Below, piece after piece: positions 1 through 8,483 of a DNA stretch of 25,355 nt. Source of the stretch: SZUA-186 sp041552135. GTDB taxonomy: Bacteria; Pseudomonadota; Gammaproteobacteria; UBA9214. How positions within the stretch are numbered: position 1 is the first letter of the stretch; each line of letters starts with the position of its first letter. A model generated the notes under the pieces. It was not told the origin of the DNA. It saw only the letters and a list, made by a program, of their open reading frames with translations, and did not search any database. The position numbers and the translations under genes are program-made. The stretch is from assembly GCA_041552135.1 (NCBI GenBank), contig JBFELL010000020.1, positions 1 to 25,355 on the forward strand. The letters run 5' to 3'.

Positions 1-102
1 CAATCGCGGCTGAAGCCGCTTCTGCCGTTGATGTTACGGTGCGCGGCTGATGTACTGCCGGTCCCCGGTCTCAGTCAGCGGATGCAGGAATTCATTCCAG
101 AT

Positions 103-1647
103 ATGGCCTGTTTCGAATCATCACATTTACGGTGCCTTGGCATCATCCTGCTCTGGCTGCTGCCATGCAGCTGCGGTTATGCGGACATTCAGGTGTCTGA
201 CGATAGCGGGCTGCCAGTGGTCCTGGAGCGCCCGGCCAGGCGTATCGTCAGCCTGGCGCCGCATATTACCGAATTGCTGTTTGCGGTCGGTGCCGGTGAG
301 GCCGTCGTGGGCGCGTCCGAGTACAGTGACTATCCGGCGGCGGCGCAGGAGATACCGCAGGTTGGCGGTGGCAGTGGTCTCGATCTCGAGGCGATTCTGG
401 CGCTGGGGCCGGAGCTGGTGGTCGCCTGGGGCAGCGGCAGCCCGCCCGGGCAGTTGCAGCGCCTGCGCCGGCTGGGGATTCCCGTGTTCGTGTCCGAGCC
501 GCAGGTCATGGCCGATATCGCCAGCAGCCTGGAGCGACTGGGCCGGCTGGCCGGCCACGAGAACGGGGCGGCACGGGTGATCCGTCAGTTCAATCAACGT
601 CACCGGGAACTCCGTGACCGCTATGCCGCGCGCGCGCCGGTGCGCGTGTTTTACCAGGTATGGCAGCAGCCCCTGATGACAATCAACGGCGACCATCTTG
701 TCAGTGATGTCATCCGGCTTTGTGGTGGCCGGAATATCTTTGCCGACCTGCCGGACCTTGCGCCGCCCGTGTCGGTGGAGTCGGTGCTGGCGCGCAATCC
801 CGAGGTCATCATCGCAGGCAGTGATGCGGCGGGAGATCCGGAACTGGCGGCCCACTGGCAACGCTGGATCGCCATGAGTGCCGTGCAGAAGGGGCATGTC
901 TACACGGTGCAGCGCGAGTTGCTGGTGCGCCACACGCCAAGGATCCTGGATGGCGCGGAGCAGGTATGTCGCATACTGGAGGCAGTGAGGGCCCCCCGAA
1001 GGGCTCTTCCGGGCAATCAGCAAACTGACTGGCCCGGAATGTCTCGCGCAAAGACGCAAGGACACAGAGAAAAGATTATTGCCACAGATATCACAAGGGC
1101 CACGGGGGACAGAATTCAATTCTGTCCCTGTTTTCCTTGCGGCCTTTGCGCCTTTGCGGTGAACCGGTTTGCCAGATTCGCCACACCCCCTGACGTCCCG
1201 TTATTCCAGCTCGTGCTGCCAGAACACATCCGGTTCACCGGCCTGGCGGTTCAGGTGGCGTGCCATGACGAACAGCAGGTCGGACAGGCGGTTCAGGTAG
1301 CGGGCGGTGACGGGGTTGATCTCGGTGTTTGTGCCGAGGGAGTAGACACGGCGTTCGGCGCGCCGGCAGACGGCACGCGCCACATGGCACTGCGCAGCGG
1401 CCCGCGTGCCGCCTGGCAGGATGAATTCCTTGAGTGCCGGCAGCTCGCTGTTCAGCGCATCCAGGACCTGTTCCAGGCCGGTGACGCGGTCGTCGCTCAC
1501 CATGCGATGGCCCGGGATGCTGAGCTCGCCACCGATATCAAACAGCCGGTGCTGGATGCCGGTCAGGCAGTCCCGTACGGCCTCCGGCAGCGTTTCGCAC
1601 AGCAGCAGGCCGATGGCGCTGTTGAGTTCGTCCACAGCGCCGATTGA
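103..1647 (+). CDS. btuF: BtuF-like periplasmic cobalamin-binding protein with run-on C-terminus
   Basis: Periplasmic substrate-binding protein that would deliver vitamin B12 to BtuCD. From ATG 103 it has a short n-region, a hydrophobic stretch and a likely cleavage site after SCGYA. The BtuF/helical-backbone fold follows: RRIVSLAPHITELLFAVGAG near the N-terminus, then DLEAILALGPELVVAW, and a second lobe ending with PRILDGAEQVCRILEAVR near nt 990. That is where BtuF family members normally stop. The frame then stays open through an intergenic repeat (about 1046-1172) and antisense through the adenosyltransferase gene, to a TGA at 1645-1647, giving 514 codons instead of about 300. A TGA lies one frame away at 986-988. 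I infer that the natural stop was lost by indel or by repeat insertion, or that the sequence has an error. Only 103 to about 1000 is supported as BtuF. In-frame ATGs at 28, 31 and 82 are less likely starts. Confidence 0.8.
   Translation: MACFESSHLRCLGIILLWLLPCSCGYADIQVSDDSGLPVVLERPARRIVSLAPHITELLFAVGAGEAVVGASEYSDYPAAAQEIPQVGGGSGLDLEAILALGPELVVAWGSGSPPGQLQRLRRLGIPVFVSEPQVMADIASSLERLGRLAGHENGAARVIRQFNQRHRELRDRYAARAPVRVFYQVWQQPLMTINGDHLVSDVIRLCGGRNIFADLPDLAPPVSVESVLARNPEVIIAGSDAAGDPELAAHWQRWIAMSAVQKGHVYTVQRELLVRHTPRILDGAEQVCRILEAVRAPRRALPGNQQTDWPGMSRAKTQGHREKIIATDITRATGDRIQFCPCFPCGLCAFAVNRFARFATPPDVPLFQLVLPEHIRFTGLAVQVACHDEQQVGQAVQVAGGDGVDLGVCAEGVDTAFGAPADGTRHMALRSGPRAAWQDEFLECRQLAVQRIQDLFQAGDAVVAHHAMARDAELATDIKQPVLDAGQAVPYGLRQRFAQQQADGAVEFVHSAD
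1046..1172. repeat. Dispersed intergenic repeat with large dyad (CGCAAAGACGCAAGG / CCTTTGCGCC type)
   Basis: The left arm contains CGCAAAGACGCAAGGACA and CACAGAGAAAAGA. The right arm contains TTTTCCTTGCGGCC and TTTGCGCCTTTGCGGTG, roughly the inverse complement. A perfect hairpin is at the centre. The CACAGAGAAAAGA core recurs (inverted) at 16436-16497, so this is one family in the window. The repeat lies exactly where btuF should end and is read through in the btuF frame. Confidence 0.6.
1106..1128. terminator. Perfect hairpin between convergent btuF and adenosyltransferase genes
   Basis: GGGACAGAATT and AATTCTGTCCC form an 11-bp stem around a single central C, followed on the plus strand by TGTTTTCC. 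The position between two convergent genes fits a bidirectional terminator. The T-tract is short, and the hairpin may simply be the centre of the repeat. Confidence 0.4.
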
Positions 1648-1749
1648 CTCGATGCGCACATTATCCTTGGCAACCCGGGAGCCGTCGGTGAGGCCGGTCG
1701 TGCCGTCGTCGCCGGTGCGGGTGTAGATCCTTGTCAGCCGCTTGCCCAT
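1201..1749 (-). CDS. pduO: PduO-type cob(I)alamin adenosyltransferase
   Basis: Transfers the adenosyl group of ATP to cob(I)alamin to make coenzyme B12 in the cytoplasm, the last step of B12 salvage. The 182-aa protein starts MGKRLTRIYTRTGDDGTTGL, the family's ATP-binding N-terminal loop. It continues with SIGAVDELNSAIG, QHRLFDIGGEL, ILPGGTRAAAQCHVARAVCRRAER and a C-terminal YLNRLSDLLFVMAR helix, all family hallmarks; length is normal. ATG 1749 is chosen because the ATP loop follows directly and because it lies 1 nt after the tonB stop, so it is the third gene of a btuB-tonB-pduO operon. The frame is open further upstream, but that extension is tonB in another frame. The opposite-strand btuF frame overlaps it by about 450 nt, which I regard as an artefact of btuF read-through. 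Confidence 0.93.
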   Translation of the reverse strand: MGKRLTRIYTRTGDDGTTGLTDGSRVAKDNVRIESIGAVDELNSAIGLLLCETLPEAVRDCLTGIQHRLFDIGGELSIPGHRMVSDDRVTGLEQVLDALNSELPALKEFILPGGTRAAAQCHVARAVCRRAERRVYSLGTNTEINPVTARYLNRLSDLLFVMARHLNRQAGEPDVFWQHELE

Positions 1750-1750
1750 C

Positions 1751-2407
1751 TCAGCCGCCCACCAGCCGGTACTCGACCGGTACCAGCAGCTCCAGCGCGC
1801 GGCCATGCAGCCAGTGCTTCGCCTGCGGCACGCTGACAAGCTGCAGTGATTCCACGGCCGCCTGGTCAAGCGCCGCGTAGCCGGATGTCCGGTCGACCTG
1901 CAACCGCGATATCCGGCCGTCGGGTTCGATGAGCAGTCGCAGGGTGACGGTGCCCTGCCAGCCCTTGCGCCGGGCGATGGCCGGGTAGTCCAGCCGCTGG
2001 CTGAACAGGTCGAGGACGCTGCGCCGCAGGTGGTCTTCCGATTCGCGTGGCGATGGCAGCGGGCTAGCGGCAACGGCGGCGGCCGTTGCAACCGGTTCGG
2101 GTTCGTCGAACGTGGCGGGCGCCTGCGCCGGTTCCGGTGACGCCTGAGCCCTACCGGTGCCTGCTGTCCGTTCCGCCGCCGGCGCCGTGGCGGGCTCAGG
2201 CGGGGTGGCAGGTGGAGGCCCTGCAGCGGGTGCCTCTGTCGCGGCCGCTGCACTGCGGTGGCCTGCCCGCTCCGTGACACTTAACTGGACGATATGCCCG
2301 CTATGGCCGATCTCGGGCGTGGCGGGTTCGTATGCCAGCAGCAGGGCGACATGTGCGGCAACTGACAGCACCAGAAATACTGCAATGTTGTGATCGGGCA
2401 TCTTCAC
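1751..2407 (-). CDS. tonB: TonB-family energy transducer dedicated to the B12 receptor
   Basis: Couples the inner-membrane proton motive force to the outer-membrane receptor encoded just upstream. The 218-aa protein has one N-terminal membrane anchor (about residues 8-26), then a Pro/Ala/Glu-rich periplasm-spanning linker. The C-terminal TonB domain carries YPAIARRKGWQGTVTLRLLI, EPDGRISRLQVDRTSG and YAALDQAAVESL. GTG 2407 overlaps the btuB TGA (GTGA), indicating translational coupling; an ATG two codons in (2401) is equally possible. No exbB or exbD is in the window, so it must borrow an ExbBD complex encoded elsewhere. Confidence 0.88.
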   Translation of the reverse strand: MKMPDHNIAVFLVLSVAAHVALLLAYEPATPEIGHSGHIVQLSVTERAGHRSAAAATEAPAAGPPPATPPEPATAPAAERTAGTGRAQASPEPAQAPATFDEPEPVATAAAVAASPLPSPRESEDHLRRSVLDLFSQRLDYPAIARRKGWQGTVTLRLLIEPDGRISRLQVDRTSGYAALDQAAVESLQLVSVPQAKHWLHGRALELLVPVEYRLVGG

Positions 2408-4464
2408 GAGCTGAATTCCCTGGAGACGGTGAACAGCAGTGTCCGTTCGGGTAATGGATAGGCATTGTACACCCCTGGTGTGAAGGTGCTGCTTACACCG
2501 TAATCGAAGTGCTTGTCGGCCAGCAGGTTGTTGATGCGGGCGGCAAGGCGAAAGCCCTGGTAGACGTGGCTGGCCTGCAGGTCGAGCGTCCTGTAGGACG
2601 GGATCTTCTCGCCGAAATCGTTGGTCTGGTCATTGTCGAAGTAGCGGTTGGAAACGTAATTGAGTGCGACGGTGACGTCGGTCGCCGGTGACTGCCGCCA
2701 GGTGGCCTGCAGGCTGGCGGTGTGGCGCGGCACCAGGGGGACATCGTTGCCGTCGAACGGGCCATCACGGAATTCCGAACGCATCCAGCTGTAGTTGGCG
2801 CGGATGTCCAGCCGCGACAGCAGTGTCAGGCCGCCGCTCAGTTCCAGTCCGTAGCGTCGTGTCGGGTCGAGATTGATATTGGTGAAAGTGACGGGATCGA
2901 AATGGATCTCGTCCCTGAGTCGCATATAGTAGGCGTTGGCCTGTCCCGAGAGTGAACCTTCGCGGTATTTCAACCCCGCATCCAAACCCTTGCCGATCTG
3001 CGGGTCGAGGGGCGAGAATACCCGCTGAAAGACTGCCGGATCCACCTGGACGAACTCGAAGACTTCATCGACCGTTGCAAACCGTGCGCTGCGGCTACCC
3101 TTGAGATACACGGCGGCCGCCGGGGTGAGCTGTTGTTCGATGCCGGCTTCCAGCATGTACTCGGTGTCGTCCTGGTCGAAATCCGGTGCCTTGTTATCAA
3201 ACATCGGGTTGGATCCCGGGGCGTTGGTGTCGAAGTCGTCCCGGCCTTCCTGTTCGACGCGCTGGATGCGGCCGCCGAGGTTCAGGTGCAGGCTGTCGGC
3301 AAGCGTGACCGTCGTGTCGACATACGCCGCCATGGAGGTCTGGTCGATGGACAGGCTGTGGATCGGCTGGTTGCGTGTGCCCTTGTTGAGCGAGCGGTCC
3401 GAGTCATAGTCACTGTCATAGTAGTCGATACCGGCAATGGTCTGCGCCGTTCTGCCGGCAATGCGGTGTGGCAGGATGATGCGCGGCGTGAGCGACCAGG
3501 TCTCCAGGTCGGAATCGAGATATTCGAAAAATTTTTCGAATAACGCCTTCTGGTTCTTGCTGCGGAAGCCGAAGTCCAGCACGGTCTCCGCGCCGTTGTC
3601 CCAGTAGTGGCTGTAGCCGGTGGCCAGCGAGTAACCGCGCTGGTCAGCATAGTCATCCGGCGTGCTGGCGCCCTTGCGGTCGTCGGACAACTCGTTGGTT
3701 CCGTCGATCGGATTAACATTAAAACGTCCGCCCGGGAGTTCAAGGTCCTGGTCATCCCACCAGGCCTTCAGGAACAGTTCACCGTTGTGGCGTGTGTAGC
3801 GGACGTCACCGTTGAGGCTGTACTGCTGCATATCGTTGTTGTCGCGGTAGCCGTCGCTGCGTATGCCGTGCGCACCGGCGAACAGGGCCACCGGGCCGCT
3901 GTTGTGGCTGACATGTGCGTCCAGCTGGCGGGTGTCGAGGTTGCCTGCGCCGGCCCTGGCGAAGGCGGTGGTACCTGCCTTGTCGGGCATGCGGGTGATG
4001 ATGTTGATGCTGCCGCCGGCCGCGCCGTCACCGTAGAGCACCGAGCCGCCGTTGCGAATGATCTCGATGCGTTCGATGGATTGCAGGGGAATGGCGCTGT
4101 AATCGACGGCCGACAGGTCGACGTCGTTCAGGCGCCGGCCGTCCAGCAGGATCAGGGTGTTTTGTGTGGCGGCGGCACCGAAGCCGCGGATGTCGACGCT
4201 TGCCCGGCTGCCGTTGTTGCCGTACAGGCTGCGTGTCAGCACACCGGCCTCGCGGCCCAGCAGTTCCGGCAGGTTGCGCGCGGTGCTTCGCTCGATGTCC
4301 TTGGCGGTGATAATGGTCACATGACCGCGGGCCCGGGCCTGTTGCGGATCCAGCCGCGTGGCGGTCACCAGGATCCTGTCGGTTTCCCCGGCGGCACTGG
4401 CGCAGGCGGCGGCCAGCAGGCCGGTCAGGCCCAGTGCCAGACGATATCCGGAATGCAGCTTCAC
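2404..4464 (-). CDS. btuB: TonB-dependent outer-membrane vitamin B12 receptor
   Basis: Outer-membrane gated channel for cobalamin. The 686-aa protein has a signal peptide (MKLHSGYRLALGLTGLLAAA to about residue 22). A TonB-box-like segment (DRILVTATR) follows at the mature N-terminus. The plug domain has DIRGFGAAATQNTLILLDGR and IEIIRNGGSVLYGDGAAGG, and the beta-barrel closes with aromatic-rich strands. GTG 4464 is preferred because it starts a proper signal peptide and is preceded by a GGGGAGA ribosome-binding sequence; the frame stays open upstream into the riboswitch leader. The B12 riboswitch upstream and the adenosyltransferase downstream identify the ligand as a corrinoid; by sequence alone it could be another siderophore-type receptor. 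Confidence 0.92.
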   Translation of the reverse strand: MKLHSGYRLALGLTGLLAAACASAAGETDRILVTATRLDPQQARARGHVTIITAKDIERSTARNLPELLGREAGVLTRSLYGNNGSRASVDIRGFGAAATQNTLILLDGRRLNDVDLSAVDYSAIPLQSIERIEIIRNGGSVLYGDGAAGGSINIITRMPDKAGTTAFARAGAGNLDTRQLDAHVSHNSGPVALFAGAHGIRSDGYRDNNDMQQYSLNGDVRYTRHNGELFLKAWWDDQDLELPGGRFNVNPIDGTNELSDDRKGASTPDDYADQRGYSLATGYSHYWDNGAETVLDFGFRSKNQKALFEKFFEYLDSDLETWSLTPRIILPHRIAGRTAQTIAGIDYYDSDYDSDRSLNKGTRNQPIHSLSIDQTSMAAYVDTTVTLADSLHLNLGGRIQRVEQEGRDDFDTNAPGSNPMFDNKAPDFDQDDTEYMLEAGIEQQLTPAAAVYLKGSRSARFATVDEVFEFVQVDPAVFQRVFSPLDPQIGKGLDAGLKYREGSLSGQANAYYMRLRDEIHFDPVTFTNINLDPTRRYGLELSGGLTLLSRLDIRANYSWMRSEFRDGPFDGNDVPLVPRHTASLQATWRQSPATDVTVALNYVSNRYFDNDQTNDFGEKIPSYRTLDLQASHVYQGFRLAARINNLLADKHFDYGVSSTFTPGVYNAYPLPERTLLFTVSREFSS

Positions 4465-4544
4465 TGGTCTCTCCCCAGGCAGCACAACCCCGTGCGGCCG
4501 GTTGTGGTGGCGGAGTGACAGTGACGTGGAATAGCGGCGCCACA

Positions 4545-4563
4545 AAATCGCCCGCCGCGATTT
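4545..4563 (-). terminator. Possible riboswitch expression-platform hairpin
   Basis: Read on the minus strand, AAATCGC and GCGATTT form a 7-bp stem around a 5-nt loop, ending in a TTTT run. It lies between the riboswitch aptamer and the btuB start, where an intrinsic terminator of a transcriptional riboswitch would sit. The stem is short, so translational control is also possible. Confidence 0.35.
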
Positions 4564-4574
4564 ATACGGTGAAG

Positions 4575-4752
4575 CCTGAGGCCGGTCTCCGGGCTTGCGA
4601 GTGTATGTGCCGGTGGATCGCCTTCCCGCGCCATGCGCAGTGGCATAGAGACCCACCCTGACTCGCCTACCGTTGCGGGGGCAGCGCCGGCATTATCATC
4701 GCTGATGATGCACCGGCTTCCCGTTTCATCCTCCGGACGATTGTCCTCGGGA
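4575..4752 (-). promoter_or_regulatory. Cobalamin (B12) riboswitch
   Basis: Read on the minus strand, the segment shows the conserved aptamer elements in the correct order. They are GATGAAACGGGAAGCCGGTG, then GCCGGCGCTGCCCCCGCAAC, then AGTCAGG, then the B12-box region GCCACTG ... GGGAAGGC, and finally GCAAGCCCGGAGACCGGCC. A closing P1-like helix is possible between CCCGAGG near 4750 and CCTCAGG near 4578. When B12 is abundant the family represses the downstream gene, here btuB-tonB-pduO. It lies 110 nt upstream of the btuB GTG and 100 nt downstream of the preceding gene. Confidence 0.95.
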
Positions 4753-4770
4753 CACCTGCAAGCGCGATGG

Positions 4771-4799
4771 ACTGTAAGGTGGGGTAGCGGGTGTGTCAA
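4771..4799 (-). promoter_or_regulatory. Sigma70-type promoter for riboswitch-btuB-tonB-pduO
   Basis: On the minus strand TTGACA (4799-4794) and TACAGT (4776-4771) are separated by exactly 17 nt. The predicted transcript would begin about 4764, roughly a dozen bases before the riboswitch aptamer. This makes btuB-tonB-pduO a transcription unit separate from btuCD and the glycosyltransferase gene. Confidence 0.7.
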
Positions 4800-4855
4800 G
4801 GACGGGCGCCCTCGATGCGGCGCCGTTACCCCGTGGTTTGCCGGTGATTTGCGAT

Positions 4856-5853
4856 TCAGTACAGTTGCTTGAGCAGATTTGTAAACCGGGTCTCGTAGGT
4901 CTCGTTTGCGAGCACTTCGACATGCGCCCGGGCGGCGAGTGCGGCGCTTTCATCAGGATGATGCCGGGCGTAGCGGATCTGTTCGAGGAATTCTTCCGGT
5001 GAGCGGCAGGCGGTGGTGAGTCTGCCCAGCGTGCTGTCCTGCAGGGCCGGCTGCCAGTCGCAGATCTGGAAACCACCGGCCGCCGGGATCTCGTAGAATT
5101 TCATGTTGCAGCCGTTATCGGTGTCGCGGTGGTGCAGGTTCAGCGTGACGCCGGCGATCGCATAGACCTTCATGCAGTCGGCCAGTGACAGTGCGCCGTG
5201 ACCACGGACCCTGCGGCAGCGGCGCCAGCCGCGGCCCCAGACCCTGACCGGTTGTTCCAGTCGGGCATTCAGGTAGCGGAGCAGTTCGCAGCGTTCCGGG
5301 TAGCAGGTGCCGACGAATGCCACATCGGCGGCGAGGCGGCGTTTGTCCGCGGCCGTCAGTGTGCCCGCGGTGTGGAACCGGGGTGCGGCGGCAAACGGGA
5401 AATACTGCAGGTGTTCGCCATGGCGCGGGGCCAGTTTTTCGTAACTGCCCCGGTAGGAGACCAGGATGTGATCGGCAAACGTGGCGGCCTGTTCTATCCT
5501 GCGCTGTCCCTGCGGTGTCAGGATGTCGCCCCACCAGAAGACGATCTTCAGCTGCGGAAAACGCTGCTTCAACGCCCGCGCTGTCGGCGGATCCAGCTTG
5601 CCCTGAACGCTGATCAGGATAGCGGGGCAAAATTCCTGCACCCGGTCGCACAGGTGCCGCCGGGCAAGGGCGGGCCAGTCAGCGGTTCGCCTGCCGGACA
5701 GGCCTGCCAGGCGACCGGCTGCCAGCCTGGCGCGATCAGCGGGTGACTTGCGATTGTGGTAATAGCACGCTGTCTCGTGGCCCAGTTGCTGCAGCGTGGC
5801 CACCGTGATGTCGGTCCATCTGCCGGCCCACCACGGGCCCTCGACGAAGATCC

Positions 5854-5857
<4 letters not shown>
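4856..5857 (-). CDS. CgeB-like glycosyltransferase-family protein
   Basis: A 333-aa cytosolic protein resembling the CgeB/DUF3880 plus Glyco_trans_1_2 family. It has a Rossmann-like start (RIFVEGPWWAGRWTDITVAT) and a middle portion with ILISVQGKLDPPTARALKQR, VFWWGDILTPQG and ILVSYRGSYEKL. The C-terminal half has VAFVGTCYPERCELLRYL, AGVTLNLHHRDTDNGCNMKF, YEIPAAGGFQICDWQPAL and a final helix. The family is linked to spore-coat or maturation-type glycosylation, but donor and acceptor are unknown. GTG 5857 overlaps the btuD stop TGA (5856-5854), so translation is probably coupled to btuD. An in-frame ATG at 5902 would overlap btuD more and precede the first strand by unlikely sequence. Its placement between btuD and the riboswitch-controlled btuB unit is unexplained; I see no B12-specific feature. 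Confidence 0.75.
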
Positions 5858-6654
<797 letters not shown>

Positions 6655-6659
6655 GGCTG

Positions 6660-7652
6660 TTATTCGCTACCGCCGTACTGGGTGCGCCCGCGGTTGAGCA
6701 GGTACAGGAACACCGGCACGCCGATGAGTGCGGTCAGGATGCCGACCGGCAGCTGCCGGGGTGCCAGCACGGTGCGCGACAGGGTGTCGGCGATCAGCAG
6801 CAGGCTGCCGCCGAGCAGTACCGCTGCCGGCAGCAGGATGCGATGGTCCCTGACACCCTGCAGCCGCAGCATGTGCGGTACGACCAGGCCGACAAAGCCG
6901 ACATTGCCGGCGATGGTGACGGCCGCCGCGGTCAGCAGCGAGGCTGCAACATAGATCAGCCGGCGCAGCGGCAGAACCCGGATGCCGAGAGAGGCTGCCG
7001 TCAGTTCACCGTGCGCCAGGATGTTGAGCGAGCGACCCATACCCACGGCCAGCAGCACACCTCCAAGCAGCACGATGCTGCCGGCCCGCGGCAGGGTGGC
7101 ATAGCCCAGATCGCCCATCAGCCAGAACAGCATGCCGCGCAGGTCCTGCGCCGGGCTGACAGCCAGCAGAAAGCTGATCACGGCGCCCCAGCCGGCGGCG
7201 ATGACAATGCCGGTCAGCAGCAGGCGACTGACGGTCCAGCTGCCGCGGCCGTGCGCCAGTCCGAATACGATCAGCATGGACAGCAGGGCACCGCCGAAGG
7301 CCGCACCGTGCAGCCACAGGCCACCGAGGCCAAGCAGTAGCGAGAGCAGGGCGCCGGTGGCCGCACCGCCGGACACACCCAGCACGTAGGGATCGGCCAG
7401 CGGGTTGCGCAGCAGGACCTGCATCAGGCCGCCGGCGAGCGACAGCAGTCCGCCGCTCACGAATGCCGCCGCCGCCCGCGGCCAGCGAAGTTCCCGCACG
7501 ACGCGCCCGGCAAGGCCCTGATCGTCGCCAAGCAGGATACCTGCCAGTTCGCGGAAATTCGTTTCGACGCTGCCCGTGGCGAGGCTGACCAGGAGGCTGC
7601 CGATCGCCAGCAATATCAGTGACAGCAGCAGGATGAACGGACGCTCGGACAT
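6660..7652 (-). CDS. btuC: Cobalamin ABC transporter permease
   Basis: FecCD/BtuC-type inner-membrane permease of 330 aa with about ten hydrophobic segments. Family signatures include VVRELRWPRAAAAFVSGGLL, SLAGGLMQVLLRNPLADPYV, LGVSGGAATGALLSLLLGLG, GELTAASLGI, GNVGFVGLVVPHMLR and LPVGILTALIGVPVFLYLL, the last ending in the cytoplasmic C-terminus. ATG 7652 is chosen; an in-frame GTG at 7673 would add seven residues, and neither has a clear ribosome-binding site. It follows the HAD phosphatase gene by only 9-30 nt, so btuC-btuD-glycosyltransferase are probably cotranscribed with it and not under the riboswitch. The partner binding protein (btuF) is encoded about 6 kb away on the other strand. 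Confidence 0.9.
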   Translation of the reverse strand: MSERPFILLLSLILLAIGSLLVSLATGSVETNFRELAGILLGDDQGLAGRVVRELRWPRAAAAFVSGGLLSLAGGLMQVLLRNPLADPYVLGVSGGAATGALLSLLLGLGGLWLHGAAFGGALLSMLIVFGLAHGRGSWTVSRLLLTGIVIAAGWGAVISFLLAVSPAQDLRGMLFWLMGDLGYATLPRAGSIVLLGGVLLAVGMGRSLNILAHGELTAASLGIRVLPLRRLIYVAASLLTAAAVTIAGNVGFVGLVVPHMLRLQGVRDHRILLPAAVLLGGSLLLIADTLSRTVLAPRQLPVGILTALIGVPVFLYLLNRGRTQYGGSE

Positions 7653-7682
7653 GGCGCTGGCAACCGGCTTCACGCCAGCCGG

Positions 7683-8339
7683 CTAGTTTCTCAGGCTCAT
7701 TATGCGCCAGTCGTGTTCCACGGCGTGTTGCCGGAGTATGTCGTCAGGATCCACGGCAACCGGACGGGCGACCCGCTTGAGCAGCGGCAGGTCGTTGTGG
7801 GAATCGCTGTAGAACCAGCTGTCCTCCAGGCCGGCGTCATTGTCCCGGAGCCAGGCATCGAGTTTTTCAACCTTGCCATGCTGGAAGCAGGGTACACCGT
7901 CGACGTTTCCGGTGTAGCGGTCGTCGACGACCTCGGGTTCGGTTGCCAGCAGGTACTCGACGCCGTAGAGGTCGGCAATCGGCCGGGTGATGAAACTGTT
8001 GGTAGCGGTGATGATGAGCACGGTGTCTCCCTGTTCCCGGTGACCATCGACCAGGCTGTGCGCCAGGGGCAGCAGGATCGGCCTGACCTTTTCCTCGACG
8101 TAGTCGGCCCGCCACTGCCGCAGGGTCGGCATGTCGTGCTCGGCCAGCGGCTTCAGCTGGAAGCGCAGGAATTCGTGAATGTCCAGTTCGCCGGCCTTGT
8201 ACTGGTCGTAGAAGCGCTGGTTTTCACGTTCGTAGAAGGCGCCATCGACGATGCCGTGCTCGGCAAGAAAGCAGCCCCAGAGGTAGTCGCTGTCGCCGCC
8301 AATCAGGGTGTTGTCGAGGTCGAATAATGCCAGGCCCAC
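7683..8339 (-). CDS. HAD-IB family (SerB-like) phosphatase
   Basis: Phosphomonoesterase of the haloacid dehalogenase superfamily, about 218 aa. Motif I is LALFDLDNTL with nucleophile and acid Asp at residues 7 and 9 from GTG 8339. Motif II is LIITATNS, motif III lysine is in HGKVEKLDAWL, and motif IV is YSDSHNDLPLL. The helical cap (GDSDYLWGCFLAEHGIVDGA) is typical of the IB subclass that includes phosphoserine and histidinol-phosphate phosphatases; the substrate cannot be read from sequence. GTG 8339 gives the usual family start two residues before motif I; an ATG at 8375 is possible. It diverges from rppH, an arrangement I recall from Pseudomonas, so it is probably a resident of the rppH-ptsP neighbourhood and not a B12 gene. 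Confidence 0.85.
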   Translation of the reverse strand: MGLALFDLDNTLIGGDSDYLWGCFLAEHGIVDGAFYERENQRFYDQYKAGELDIHEFLRFQLKPLAEHDMPTLRQWRADYVEEKVRPILLPLAHSLVDGHREQGDTVLIITATNSFITRPIADLYGVEYLLATEPEVVDDRYTGNVDGVPCFQHGKVEKLDAWLRDNDAGLEDSWFYSDSHNDLPLLKRVARPVAVDPDDILRQHAVEHDWRIMSLRN

Positions 8340-8483
8340 GGGTTCGCTGTCCGGATAAAAAACGCCGCCAAGCATAGAGGCTGACACGGCAAAGGACAAT
8401 CGCCAGGCACTGGCTGCATTTGCCCCGGTTGCCCAGCTATGTAAGAATCGGGTAGCGGAAATGGCTGGTTGAGGTTTGCGTAA

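Noticed and set aside
1..102. Hairpin GCGGCTGAAGCCGC and in-frame ATGs at 28, 31 and 82
   Set aside because: The hairpin is too short to assign a role, and starts before 103 would place an implausible tail ahead of the signal peptide.
3607..4518. A 303-aa plus-strand ORF opposite btuB
   Set aside because: It is the antisense shadow of a GC-rich coding sequence, with Val/Ala-rich composition and no domain.
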